DNA from: JBAROU01 sp049642385
GTDB lineage: Bacteria > Chloroflexota > Dehalococcoidia > DSTF01 > RBG-16-68-14
Assembly (NCBI GenBank): GCA_049642385.1
Contig: JBAROU010000069.1
Coordinates: forward strand, 1 to 9,487
Direction of reading: 5' to 3'
DNA: 9,487 nucleotides
Position numbers and translations under genes: made by a program. The notes under the pieces were generated by a model. That model did no database searches, was not told the DNA's origin, and worked only from the letters and a program-made list of their open reading frames with translations. This document shows positions 1-5,885 of the stretch, piece after piece (positions within the stretch are counted from its first letter, which is position 1; each line of letters starts with the position of its first letter).

Positions 1-535
1 GCTCAGGCAGGAGACCAACGAGTGACCGGACGCGCTCGATCTGCTCCGCGGGAGGTTCGTCGAGCGGGTTGACGCCAAGAGGAATAACCTTGCTCGGCGT
101 GCTGGAGCCCGCGCGAGCTTGGAGTGCAGCCTTCGTTGCCGGGCTAATCGGCATCGTCACGTCTAGCCGAGACAGCGCGCGAGGAACCACAGACTGGTAG
201 AGCCGGTTCCGATACGTCACGTCCAGCCCGCAGACGGACGCCGTTACAGGCAGTCCAGTGGAACGCTTCAGGGCTACCCCCAGCGGTGCCAGCAGCGCAT
301 CCGCGAGATGGATCGCCTGCACATCCTTTGTCCGCACTATGTAGGTTGCCCTTGCAAATGCATAGGGCAGGAAGGCGGGCAGAGCTTTCTTGCCATGCCG
401 GTTTATGATCAAGGTAACGTCCGCCTGCTGAGAGAGATTGGTGGCGAGCTGGTGCGCAAAGTTCTCCATTCCGCCGAGCGTAGGCGGATACGCCCGGGCG
501 ACGAACAGGAGGCGAAGAGGCTCATCCCTTGTCAT
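1..535 (-). CDS. GT4-family glycosyltransferase, N-terminal part (runs off left edge)
   Basis: Reading the minus strand from an ATG at 535 gives 178 open codons to the window edge, so only the N-terminal Rossmann domain of a GT-B enzyme is present. Residues 16-31 carry YPPTLGGMENFAHQLA, the glycine-rich opening loop typical of GT4 (GT1/group 1) transferases. Later GT4-like features are GLDVTY (103-108), SPATK (131-135) and VIPLGV (150-155), the last close to the usual domain linker. The family transfers a sugar from a nucleotide donor, normally at the cytoplasmic face during polysaccharide or lipid-linked glycan assembly; donor and acceptor cannot be read here. The start lies one base after the TGA of the GT-C gene (TGA-G-ATG), with a weak AGGG five bases upstream, so translation is probably coupled. 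It is the last visible gene of the minus-strand glycan operon. The retaining E-x7-E region lies beyond the window. Confidence 0.88.
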   Translation of the reverse strand, partial: MTRDEPLRLLFVARAYPPTLGGMENFAHQLATNLSQQADVTLIINRHGKKALPAFLPYAFARATYIVRTKDVQAIHLADALLAPLGVALKRSTGLPVTASVCGLDVTYRNRLYQSVVPRALSRLDVTMPISPATKAALQARAGSSTPSKVIPLGVNPLDEPPAEQIERVRSLVGLLPE

Positions 536-536
536 C

Positions 537-2288
537 TCAGCCCTGCGCACCTGCCTGAATGCCGCGAGTTGGTACGCCGTCCGGCCAAAAGCGATAGAGG
601 CGAACGCGCTCGTTTCGGAACAGGAGCTGGAAGTGGTCGAGGTCGTCCAGCAAGACCTGTCGCAGGCCATCTGCCGGCATCTGATCGACATACGCCGGCG
701 GAGGTGATTGGATAACGACGTAATCGACGCCGTAGCGTCGCAGTACCTCACGCGCCGCCTCGGGGCTGCGGGTGCCGATTGCGTCAATGACCCAGTTATT
801 GCCGAAGTACGTTATCCAGGTGTAGTCACGCCGCAGGTACCACCCTGAACTGTACCACCGGCCGCTCAAGATCAAGGCGTCCTCTGGCACATGTTCCTGT
901 ACAAAGGCGCCGAGCTCTCTGTACGCGCGGCCCTTTTCTGTTCGGCTCTCCTCTTGGTGCACGAGATAGTCCACCAGCCCCGGCGTAACGAACATCGGCG
1001 CAATCGCGGCGATGACCAGCGCGCCGGAGACAGCACCGGCTGCCATCGAACCCGGCGTCAAGCGTTGTGAAACGAAACGATAGGTGCATGTGACGACCCA
1101 CCAGATACCTAGACCCACGACAGCATAGAAGAGTACCCGCGATCCGACAATATAGCGCCAGTTGCCGTGGATCGTCATGTATTGCGTCATCTCGCACAGG
1201 AGATGCACAGGCGTGTAGGTCGCCAGAAAGAGACTCGAGCGATCGCCTCGCCGCACGAGAAACACCATTCCCGCCACGAACAAAACGATCGGTAGATAGT
1301 TAATCACAGGCGGCTGCCAGCGCGTCACATAAAGCGTCGCGGACCAAAAGCCCCGCAACCAATCGACTGCAGAAGCGTCGGGCGTGCTAATCGAGCTGAG
1401 ATAGCCGTTTGCCTCGGGATCAGCCGTCAGATGCGGCGCCAGGCCAGGCAGCGCGAACTGCCCGTAACCGACGGTTCCTGTCATCGAGACGAGGTAGAGG
1501 AGAAACGGCAGTGAGACGAGCGCGGCAACAGCAAACATACAGGCGTGGTGACCGAACACAGCGCGAACCACGTCCCGCCTCGCGCCCCGCCATGCCTCTA
1601 TCGCAAGGGAAGAACCAGCGTGCACGGCGACGAACGCCACGTACAGAAGCGCCGCTTGGCGAGTCGCCACGGCCAGGCCAAAACACAGGCCCGCAAGCAG
1701 TGCATGGCGTCGCGAGCGCTCGGACCAGGACCGCTGATAAAAGGCGAGGCCACCCACGTAGAACGCGATCATCATCGGCTCCATGAAGACCCACGTCATG
1801 ATGGGTTGCGTTAACCAGTGCAAGAAGATCAAGGCAATCGCGAGAGCGATGGCCGGCCATGGGTGCGGTCGCAGCAAGTACACGATGCCAACGGCGATCG
1901 CCCCTGCACAGAGCGGCCCCATCATGAGCACGGCGCTCTCGCCACCAATCTTGAAGAACCCGGCCCCCACCAAGTGGTAGAGCGGCGTATATGAGTAAGG
2001 GAAGTACGCCTCGATCTCACCCCCGGGGCTGACGATCGCTGCGAAATGGGGTATCACCCTTGGCAAGTGACCGTTCGCGATCGTCTCCATCATGTAGAGA
2101 TGCAGCGTCGCGTCACCTTCAGGCACCACCTGAAGCAACGTTCGAATCACAAAGTACGCGGCCACAACCGAGAAGGCGAGCGTCGGTGCCACCAGAGCGC
2201 GCCACGAAAATGTCCGGGGCGTGACCCGCGCGGGCGCGACTCTGAGAACGTCACCAATCTGTGACGCCGTCACCTCTTGCGTGGTCAC
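537..2288 (-). CDS. GT-C fold membrane glycosyltransferase (GT39/GT83-like)
   Basis: The 583-residue product is a polytopic membrane protein with hydrophobic segments near 31-54, 120-138, 143-160, 163-183, 197-222, 247-267, 329-346, 352-366, 383-401 and 414-434. Hydrophilic ends flank these segments. GT-C hallmarks are the acidic residue in the first extracytoplasmic loop (EGDATLHLY, Asp59) and the GLAVATRQAALLY stretch (204-216) found in PMT/ArnT-like enzymes; MEP at 169-171 may be the second acidic site. A soluble C-terminal region (about 450-570, RELGAFVQEHVPEDA onward) resembles the exposed tail of many bacterial GT-C proteins. Family members use polyprenyl-phosphate sugars as donors on the outer face of the membrane, which fits the DPM1-like GT2 gene upstream. 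The start is GTG at 2288 with a weak GAAGAG six bases upstream, overlapping the preceding 60-residue frame by four bases (GTGA). Acceptor and sugar are unknown. Confidence 0.85.
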   Translation of the reverse strand: MTTQEVTASQIGDVLRVAPARVTPRTFSWRALVAPTLAFSVVAAYFVIRTLLQVVPEGDATLHLYMMETIANGHLPRVIPHFAAIVSPGGEIEAYFPYSYTPLYHLVGAGFFKIGGESAVLMMGPLCAGAIAVGIVYLLRPHPWPAIALAIALIFLHWLTQPIMTWVFMEPMMIAFYVGGLAFYQRSWSERSRRHALLAGLCFGLAVATRQAALLYVAFVAVHAGSSLAIEAWRGARRDVVRAVFGHHACMFAVAALVSLPFLLYLVSMTGTVGYGQFALPGLAPHLTADPEANGYLSSISTPDASAVDWLRGFWSATLYVTRWQPPVINYLPIVLFVAGMVFLVRRGDRSSLFLATYTPVHLLCEMTQYMTIHGNWRYIVGSRVLFYAVVGLGIWWVVTCTYRFVSQRLTPGSMAAGAVSGALVIAAIAPMFVTPGLVDYLVHQEESRTEKGRAYRELGAFVQEHVPEDALILSGRWYSSGWYLRRDYTWITYFGNNWVIDAIGTRSPEAAREVLRRYGVDYVVIQSPPPAYVDQMPADGLRQVLLDDLDHFQLLFRNERVRLYRFWPDGVPTRGIQAGAQG

Positions 2289-2467
2289 GCTGCGCTCTTC
2301 GCCCCAATCCTCTGTGGCTTACTGAGCAGCCAGATGGAGCTGGGCATGGCAAGGTAGAAGCGTTGGGGCAGCGCAATAGGAAGTCCAGCGAACGGCAGGT
2401 TATCGTAGTCAAGCCGTGACAACGGAAGGATGTAGCTTGCTCCCTCGTGCTGTTTCAGCCGGTCCAT
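2285..2467 (-). CDS. small hypothetical protein, 60 residues, within glycan operon
   Basis: I do not recognise this product. The frame opens with ATG at 2467, ten bases after the dehydrogenase stop, with AAAGAG six bases upstream (a weak ribosome site). It closes with a TGA that overlaps the GTG of the GT-C gene. It fills the gap between the two larger genes exactly, and its composition looks protein-like (DYDNLPFAGLPIALPQRFYL, residues 20-39, then a hydrophobic MPSSIWLL at 41-48). There is no Cys, no clear transmembrane helix and no signal peptide. The same frame read upstream of the ATG gives Arg/Ser-rich nonsense, so it is not the tail of the dehydrogenase or of a frameshifted larger gene in the visible sequence. 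It could be a genuine small protein, the decayed C-terminal remnant of a lost enzyme (for example a methyltransferase), or a chance frame maintained by coupling. Confidence 0.45.
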   Translation of the reverse strand: MDRLKQHEGASYILPLSRLDYDNLPFAGLPIALPQRFYLAMPSSIWLLSKPQRIGAKSAA

Positions 2468-2477
2468 CGACAGCTCT

Positions 2478-3353
2478 TTACGCAGCCTGCTCGTCCAACT
2501 CGGCGCTCTTGCTCTCCCCGTTGAGCGAGACCGGGAACGGGCGCTCGACTGACGGCTCGCTCGGTGGCAGAAGCGATGCGTTCACACGGTCCGCCGTGCG
2601 CAACATACGCAGCGGCACGCCCAAACGGTCTCCCAGGTCGACTAACGCCTTCGTGTCCTTCGGCAGGCACTTCCCGCCGTAGCCGCGATAGCCGCCCGCA
2701 AACACGTCGAAGTGAGACGAGCCGATGCGCGGGTCCGCGGCGACGGCGTCGGACACAATGTGGTAGTCGATATCGAGCGCGGTGGCGAGGTCGTAAATCT
2801 CGTTGGCGAAGCTCACCTTCATCGCCAAGAAGGAGTTCGTCATGTACTTCGCCATCTCCGCCTCGCGGGCGACCATGACGCGCTGGTAGGGCGCCGCTGG
2901 CAAGATCGAGAGGATCGACTCGGCCAGGTGGCGGCTCTGCGCGGTGTAGCCGACGAGCTGGCGGTCCGCATTGATGAAGTCTTCGCGCGCACTTGCTTCG
3001 CGCAGGAACTCCGGGTTGAACAAGAAACAGTGCTGCGAATATCGGTGCTGGTAAGCCTCTGTCGTGCCGGGCAGCACGGTCGACTTGATGACGACGACCT
3101 TCGAGCCCTGAAGCCGGCTCACGGCGTCTTCCAGCGCGCTCGAGTCGAACCCCATACCGGGACGGTACGGCGTCGGCACGCAGATAAAGATCACGTCCGA
3201 TTCGTTTATCGACTCGTCAGACCCGATGTGCCGGTAAGGGTCGAAGCCCCGCATCGAGTAGCCACGGTTTTCGAAGTACGTGTGCACGGCATCGCCGACG
3301 ACGCCGAGACCCATGATGCCCATAATGCTCTTGCCGTTCCTGCTAAGCGACAT
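2478..3353 (-). CDS. short UDP-glucose/GDP-mannose dehydrogenase-family protein (no C-terminal UDP-binding domain)
   Basis: The 291-residue protein matches the first two domains of nucleotide-sugar 6-dehydrogenases, which oxidise UDP-glucose (or a related sugar) to the uronic acid with two NAD+. The Rossmann loop GLGVVG is at 15-20, CVPTP at 58-62, and STVLPGTT at 91-98. The substrate-loop FNPEFLREASA is at 112-122, the Lys/Asn pair lies in AKYMTNSFLA (168-177), and the catalytic cysteine is Cys229 in GGKCLPKDT (226-234). Canonical enzymes run to about 430-450 residues; here the frame ends shortly after the central helix, so the third, UDP-binding domain is absent. Short forms are known in this superfamily, so this need not be a broken gene. 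A longer reading from 3389 is possible, but ATG 3353 has GAGGAGG seven bases upstream and is preferred. It overlaps the GT2 gene by 11 bases. Confidence 0.88.
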   Translation of the reverse strand: MSLSRNGKSIMGIMGLGVVGDAVHTYFENRGYSMRGFDPYRHIGSDESINESDVIFICVPTPYRPGMGFDSSALEDAVSRLQGSKVVVIKSTVLPGTTEAYQHRYSQHCFLFNPEFLREASAREDFINADRQLVGYTAQSRHLAESILSILPAAPYQRVMVAREAEMAKYMTNSFLAMKVSFANEIYDLATALDIDYHIVSDAVAADPRIGSSHFDVFAGGYRGYGGKCLPKDTKALVDLGDRLGVPLRMLRTADRVNASLLPPSEPSVERPFPVSLNGESKSAELDEQAA

Positions 3354-4356
3354 GCGCGGTCCTCCTCGAACGTTCCGTCTTCTTCCCATTTCTATGAGAC
3401 GACCCGTTGCTCAGCGACACGTGGTCGCTCTGTTCGTCTTTCAAGCGATAGAGCGCGTCTTCGATCAGGCGCCGGTTCCAGCGAATCGCTGAGGCGAGTA
3501 GCCCCGCAATGAACATTTGCATCCCCAGAAACAACAGCGCAGAACCCGCCACGAGCGACTGGATATGGCCGTCGCCTTGGCCTTGCGCGAAGAAGTAGAC
3601 GAAGCGCACGAAGGGCGCGCTGCCCGCCAAGGCGAACAGCATCCCGAGCGCCCCCCAAACATGAAGCGGCCGGTACAACGTGAACGAGTTCAGGATCACC
3701 AGCCCGGCGCGCCAGACATGGGTGGGCAGGCTGCGAATCAGCCGCGACGGCCGGCGAACTTCCCGCGCAGGCAGCGGGACGTTCGCGATAGCGAGCTGGC
3801 GGTCGAGCGCGTTGATCAGCGTCTCATGCGTGTATGTGTGGTCTGAGAGGACGTTGAGCGACAGCGCAGCCTCTCTTGTATAGGCTCGGAAGCCAGTCGA
3901 AACGTCGACGGCTGGCAATCGGAGCAGCCATTGCATAATCGCGTTGGCGATGCGGTTGCCGTATTTGTTTGCGGCCCGCATCTGCAGTCCCTTGAGCACC
4001 CGGCTCCCGATCGAAATATCAGCCTCGCCACGTAGGAGCGGCTGGATCAAGTCCGGGATTCGTGTCTGGTCGTAGTGATTGTCCGCGTCCGTGTTGACGA
4101 TGATGTCCGCGCCGCGCGCGATGGACTCACGGAGCGCTGTGCGAAAGGCAGCCGCGAGTCCGCGGTTGCGCCCGTGGGAGACCACGTAGTCCGCGCCCGC
4201 CGCTAGCGCCGTCTCCACGGTGCGGTCGGTCGAGCCGTCGTCGACGACGAGGACGGTGACGCTGCTGATGCCGGCGATCACGCGCGGCACCTCGGCAATC
4301 ACCTCAGCGATATGTTGCTCTTCGTTGTAAGCGGGGATTGTTACCGTTAGTCTCAC
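3343..4356 (-). CDS. DPM1-like GT2 glycosyltransferase with C-terminal membrane helices
   Basis: The 337-residue product has a GT-A catalytic domain (1 to about 225) opening with TVTIPAYNEE (4-13). It carries the nucleotide-binding VVDDGSTD (37-44) and the metal-binding DAD (90-92), the set seen in dolichyl- or polyprenyl-phosphate mannose/glucose synthases. Two hydrophobic spans follow (about 232-255 and 266-290), then a polar, basic tail. This layout matches bacterial enzymes that move a sugar from UDP- or GDP-sugar to undecaprenyl phosphate at the membrane. It is the first gene of the glycan operon and would supply the lipid-linked donor for the GT-C enzyme two genes on; that link is inference. 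The start is GTG at 4356, giving the motif at the expected distance, with AGGAGG ten bases upstream. The stop TAG lies 11 bases inside the dehydrogenase gene. Confidence 0.92.
   Translation of the reverse strand: MRLTVTIPAYNEEQHIAEVIAEVPRVIAGISSVTVLVVDDGSTDRTVETALAAGADYVVSHGRNRGLAAAFRTALRESIARGADIIVNTDADNHYDQTRIPDLIQPLLRGEADISIGSRVLKGLQMRAANKYGNRIANAIMQWLLRLPAVDVSTGFRAYTREAALSLNVLSDHTYTHETLINALDRQLAIANVPLPAREVRRPSRLIRSLPTHVWRAGLVILNSFTLYRPLHVWGALGMLFALAGSAPFVRFVYFFAQGQGDGHIQSLVAGSALLFLGMQMFIAGLLASAIRWNRRLIEDALYRLKDEQSDHVSLSNGSSHRNGKKTERSRRTAHVA
3361..3367 (-). promoter_or_regulatory. ribosome binding site deciding the dehydrogenase start
   Basis: GAGGAGG on the minus strand sits seven bases before the ATG at 3353. 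It lies inside the end of the upstream GT2 gene, so ribosomes finishing that gene are well placed to restart. It argues against the upstream in-frame ATG at 3389. Confidence 0.85.
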
Positions 4357-4366
4357 GATTGGGAAG

Positions 4367-4372
4367 CCTCCT
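4367..4372 (-). promoter_or_regulatory. ribosome binding site of the GT2 gene
   Basis: AGGAGG on the minus strand lies ten bases before the GTG at 4356 and supports this non-ATG start. Confidence 0.75.
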
Positions 4373-4510
4373 GCACTCCCGATGTTCGCAACGTTCTTCG
4401 CAAACGCAGTGTCTCATCAAGAGGAGATCCGTCTACGTTTGTGCCAGACTCCAGGCCCTGCATATGAGGGTTATCTGAGTTCTGGCCCGGATTTACTCTG
4501 AACGCCTCCG

Positions 4511-4550
4511 TGCGCTGAGTGCGCAACGGCTGAGGCGGTAGGCCGCTCAG
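4511..4550. other. two tandem hairpins in a 231-base intergenic stretch
   Basis: Between the surface-protein gene and the GT2 gene (4357-4587) there is no open frame of note. TGCGC/GCGCA (4511-4515 and 4521-4525) forms a 5-bp stem with a TGAGT loop. On the minus strand, CTGAG-CGG pairs with CCG-CTCAG around a CCTA loop with one bulged base (4530-4550). Neither is followed by a T-run on either strand, so a classical intrinsic terminator is not supported. They could slow or protect the 3' end of the surface-protein transcript. I see no convincing promoter for the GT2 operon in this stretch. Confidence 0.35.
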
Positions 4551-4587
4551 GGCCCACCGTCTCGCCGTTGATGCTCAATCGTCTTGC

Positions 4588-4902
4588 TTACTGGTCTAGC
4601 GTGTGTCGCTTTCGCTGCACCGCAACAAAGCCGGTGCCGATCAGGGTCGCGCCTACCGCCGCCAGGGTCATGGCAAACACCAGGCTCGTCCCACCGTTGT
4701 CATTGGTGGAGATGCTCGCGCCCGCGCTGGGAAGCGAAGCCGGCGGCTGTGCGCCAGCGCCAACACCGGAGTTGACGTCCGTGCCTAGGCCCGGGTCCCC
4801 GCCGAGAGCGACGCCCGGTGAGCCCATGCTGAACGCCAGCAGGCCCATCAGCAATAGCAGCGCCCCAAACATCGTGACGACTTGTCCATTCTTGACCTTC
4901 AT
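4588..4902 (-). CDS. small surface protein with LPSAG sorting-like motif and C-terminal anchor
   Basis: The 104-residue product has a short positive N-terminus (MKVKNGQ) and a hydrophobic signal segment (8-24). A Gly/Pro/Ala-rich spacer without cysteine follows (28-56), then LPSAG at 57-61. After a polar linker comes a second hydrophobic helix (74-95) and a basic tail starting QRKRH (96-100). That order, signal, low-complexity spacer, LPxTG-like motif, helix and basic tail, is the plan of sortase-processed wall proteins. However, position 4 is Ala rather than Thr, and the linker to the helix is long, so a simple two-helix membrane protein is equally possible. No sortase lies in the window. 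An in-frame ATG at 4920 exists, but GGAGGAGG ends six bases before the ATG at 4902, so the shorter start is chosen. Transcribed on its own, divergent from the SRPBCC gene. Confidence 0.75.
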   Translation of the reverse strand: MKVKNGQVVTMFGALLLLMGLLAFSMGSPGVALGGDPGLGTDVNSGVGAGAQPPASLPSAGASISTNDNGGTSLVFAMTLAAVGATLIGTGFVAVQRKRHTLDQ

Positions 4903-4908
4903 GTCCTT

Positions 4909-4916
4909 CCTCCTCC
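4909..4916 (-). promoter_or_regulatory. strong ribosome binding site of the surface-protein gene
   Basis: GGAGGAGG on the minus strand ends six bases before the ATG at 4902 and falls inside the alternative, longer reading from 4920, which it therefore disfavours. Confidence 0.8.
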
Positions 4917-4937
4917 GCATTCAAGCGTTGCGGTACT

Positions 4938-4960
4938 TCCAGCGATCTCTCGTCGCTGGA
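4938..4960 (-). other. hairpin at the predicted 5' end of the surface-protein mRNA
   Basis: TCCAGCGA and TCGCTGGA form a perfect 8-bp stem around a 7-base loop, 36 bases before the ATG at 4902. If the TATAAG just upstream is the -10 element, transcription would begin at about 4960, so the hairpin would be the very 5' end of the message, a position typical of stabilising leader stems. It could also be an operator. Confidence 0.5.
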
Positions 4961-4966
4961 GCCTGT

Positions 4967-4972
4967 CTTATA
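4967..4972 (-). promoter_or_regulatory. possible -10 element of the surface-protein gene
   Basis: TATAAG on the minus strand is preceded by A/T-rich sequence (GAA). No good -35 hexamer is found at 16-18 bases; AAGATT at 17 bases is a poor match. The call rests on the -10 and on position. Confidence 0.4.
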
Positions 4973-5062
4973 TTCGACGCAATGCGGGGAATCTTTAGCG
5001 GAAGTGAGTAGAAATTTCCACTTTGCCGCGAATCGGCCGAGCGCCCCAGATTCACCAGGTTC

Positions 5063-5068
5063 TATACT
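5063..5068 (+). promoter_or_regulatory. possible -10 element placing a leaderless start at 5074
   Basis: TATACT ends five bases before the ATG at 5074. Transcription from it would begin at or next to the ATG, and no ribosome site is visible upstream of that ATG, which suggests a leaderless message. There is no recognisable -35 hexamer. Confidence 0.45.
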
Positions 5069-5073
5069 GGGCC

Positions 5074-5445
5074 ATGCCCTTAGAGAAGGCCTTCGCCATC
5101 AAGGCCCGGCCGCCCGCCATCTGGGACGCGCTTACGGGCGAGTTGCGTGTGGCCGATGAGGAGCACTACCGCGTGGAGCGAGCGATCACGAACCAGGAGC
5201 TCTCGCTCTGGGTGGAGCTTCAGGGCGGTATTACAGCTGCCCTGACCTACCGATTAATCCCGCACGACGACCACACGGAGGTGATCGCGACGATGTCGCC
5301 CGAGGGGTTTCGCTACGCTGTCTTTCGGATCATCACGTTCGGGCGATCCGATACAAACTATGAGATCCTGCTGGTTCAGGGACTGGCGAACCTGAAACGC
5401 GCCGTGGAAGGCGATACCGAAGACGAGGAACCAGACGCGAACTAA
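5074..5445 (+). CDS. SRPBCC/START-fold small protein
   Basis: The 123-residue product has the pattern of SRPBCC (polyketide cyclase/START-like) proteins. The first strand and helix are EKAFAIKARPPAIWDALT (4-21). A central strand pair follows (LSLWVELQGGITAALTYRL), then a T-containing strand (HTEVIATM). The C-terminal amphipathic helix ends LANLKRAVE, followed by an acidic tail. The fold is a small cup binding hydrophobic ligands, so function cannot be assigned. A TTG at 5023 would add 17 residues (MPRIGRAPQIHQVLYWA), but these lie before the fold's first strand and have no ribosome site; the ATG at 5074 just behind TATACT is preferred. Its TAA overlaps the TAG of the facing Nudix gene by four bases, so the two transcripts must overlap at their 3' ends. 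Confidence 0.7.
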   Translation: MPLEKAFAIKARPPAIWDALTGELRVADEEHYRVERAITNQELSLWVELQGGITAALTYRLIPHDDHTEVIATMSPEGFRYAVFRIITFGRSDTNYEILLVQGLANLKRAVEGDTEDEEPDAN

Positions 5446-5885
5446 GCCGGGTCAAGCGCCAATATCGCGGTCGCGGCTATCGCCAGCACCTTACGCTCGC
5501 CATCGAAGGACAGCCGCTCCTGTGCCTCATGGAGCGGGAACCAGCGAGCTTCGTCCACTTCATCGTCATGATCTTCGGTGGACCCATCGGTGTAGCGAAG
5601 GAGGAAGAAGTGCACGAACTTGTGTACCCGCTCTGACCCCTGCCCGAAGTCCCAGACGTACCAGTATTCGATCTTCTCGAGCCGCTGAAGCAGCGTACCC
5701 GTAAGGCCCGTCTCCTCAGTGACTTCACGCTTAGCCGCCGCCTCCGGCGGTTCGCCATGTTCGATCAGGCCTTTTGGCAGCTGCCACGCTTTGCCCCCTT
5801 GCGTGGCGATAAGACAGACATCTGTCCCGCTCCCGCCCTGCCGGAAGATCACGCCTCCTGCCGAGATTTCGAGTCGTCTCCTCAT
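5442..5885 (-). CDS. Nudix hydrolase
   Basis: The 147-residue protein has a perfect Nudix box at 39-61: G-x5-E (GLIEHGE), seven residues, then REVTEETGL. These are the metal-binding glutamates that hydrolyse nucleoside diphosphates linked to another group. WQLPKG just before the box, and the aromatic IEYWYVWDFG followed by VHKFVHFFLL (72-96), resemble bacterial Nudix proteins of the Ap4A-hydrolase-like group. House-cleaning of dinucleoside polyphosphates or oxidised nucleotides is therefore plausible but not proven. The length is normal for the family. The ATG at 5885 overlaps the protease stop as ATGA, and GAGGAG lies eight bases upstream, so the gene is co-transcribed and coupled with the Lon-like gene. 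At the other end its stop overlaps the convergent SRPBCC gene. Confidence 0.95.
   Translation of the reverse strand: MRRRLEISAGGVIFRQGGSGTDVCLIATQGGKAWQLPKGLIEHGEPPEAAAKREVTEETGLTGTLLQRLEKIEYWYVWDFGQGSERVHKFVHFFLLRYTDGSTEDHDDEVDEARWFPLHEAQERLSFDGERKVLAIAATAILALDPA

Noticed and set aside
3354..3389. Longer dehydrogenase start at 3389
   Set aside because: It adds 12 Arg/Gly-rich residues, deepens the overlap with the GT2 gene and has no ribosome site, whereas ATG 3353 has GAGGAGG at seven bases.
2712..3512. 266-codon plus-strand open frame opposite the dehydrogenase and GT2 genes
   Set aside because: It spans the junction of two well-recognised genes in reverse, is Arg/His/Val-rich and resembles no family.
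4385..4403. Direct repeat TTCGCAA, copies 12 bases apart, upstream of the GT2 gene
   Set aside because: Only seven bases long and two copies; too easily due to chance to call an operator without comparison to relatives.
4420..4430. GAGGAG on the plus strand resembling a ribosome site
   Set aside because: No open frame follows it on the plus strand in the intergenic stretch.
5011..5018. Palindrome GAAATTTC in the divergent intergenic region
   Set aside because: Eight bases of A/T-rich self-complement with no second copy nearby; not enough for a regulator site.
5023..5073. TTG start adding 17 residues to the SRPBCC protein
   Set aside because: No ribosome site, a rare start codon, and the added residues precede the first strand of the fold.
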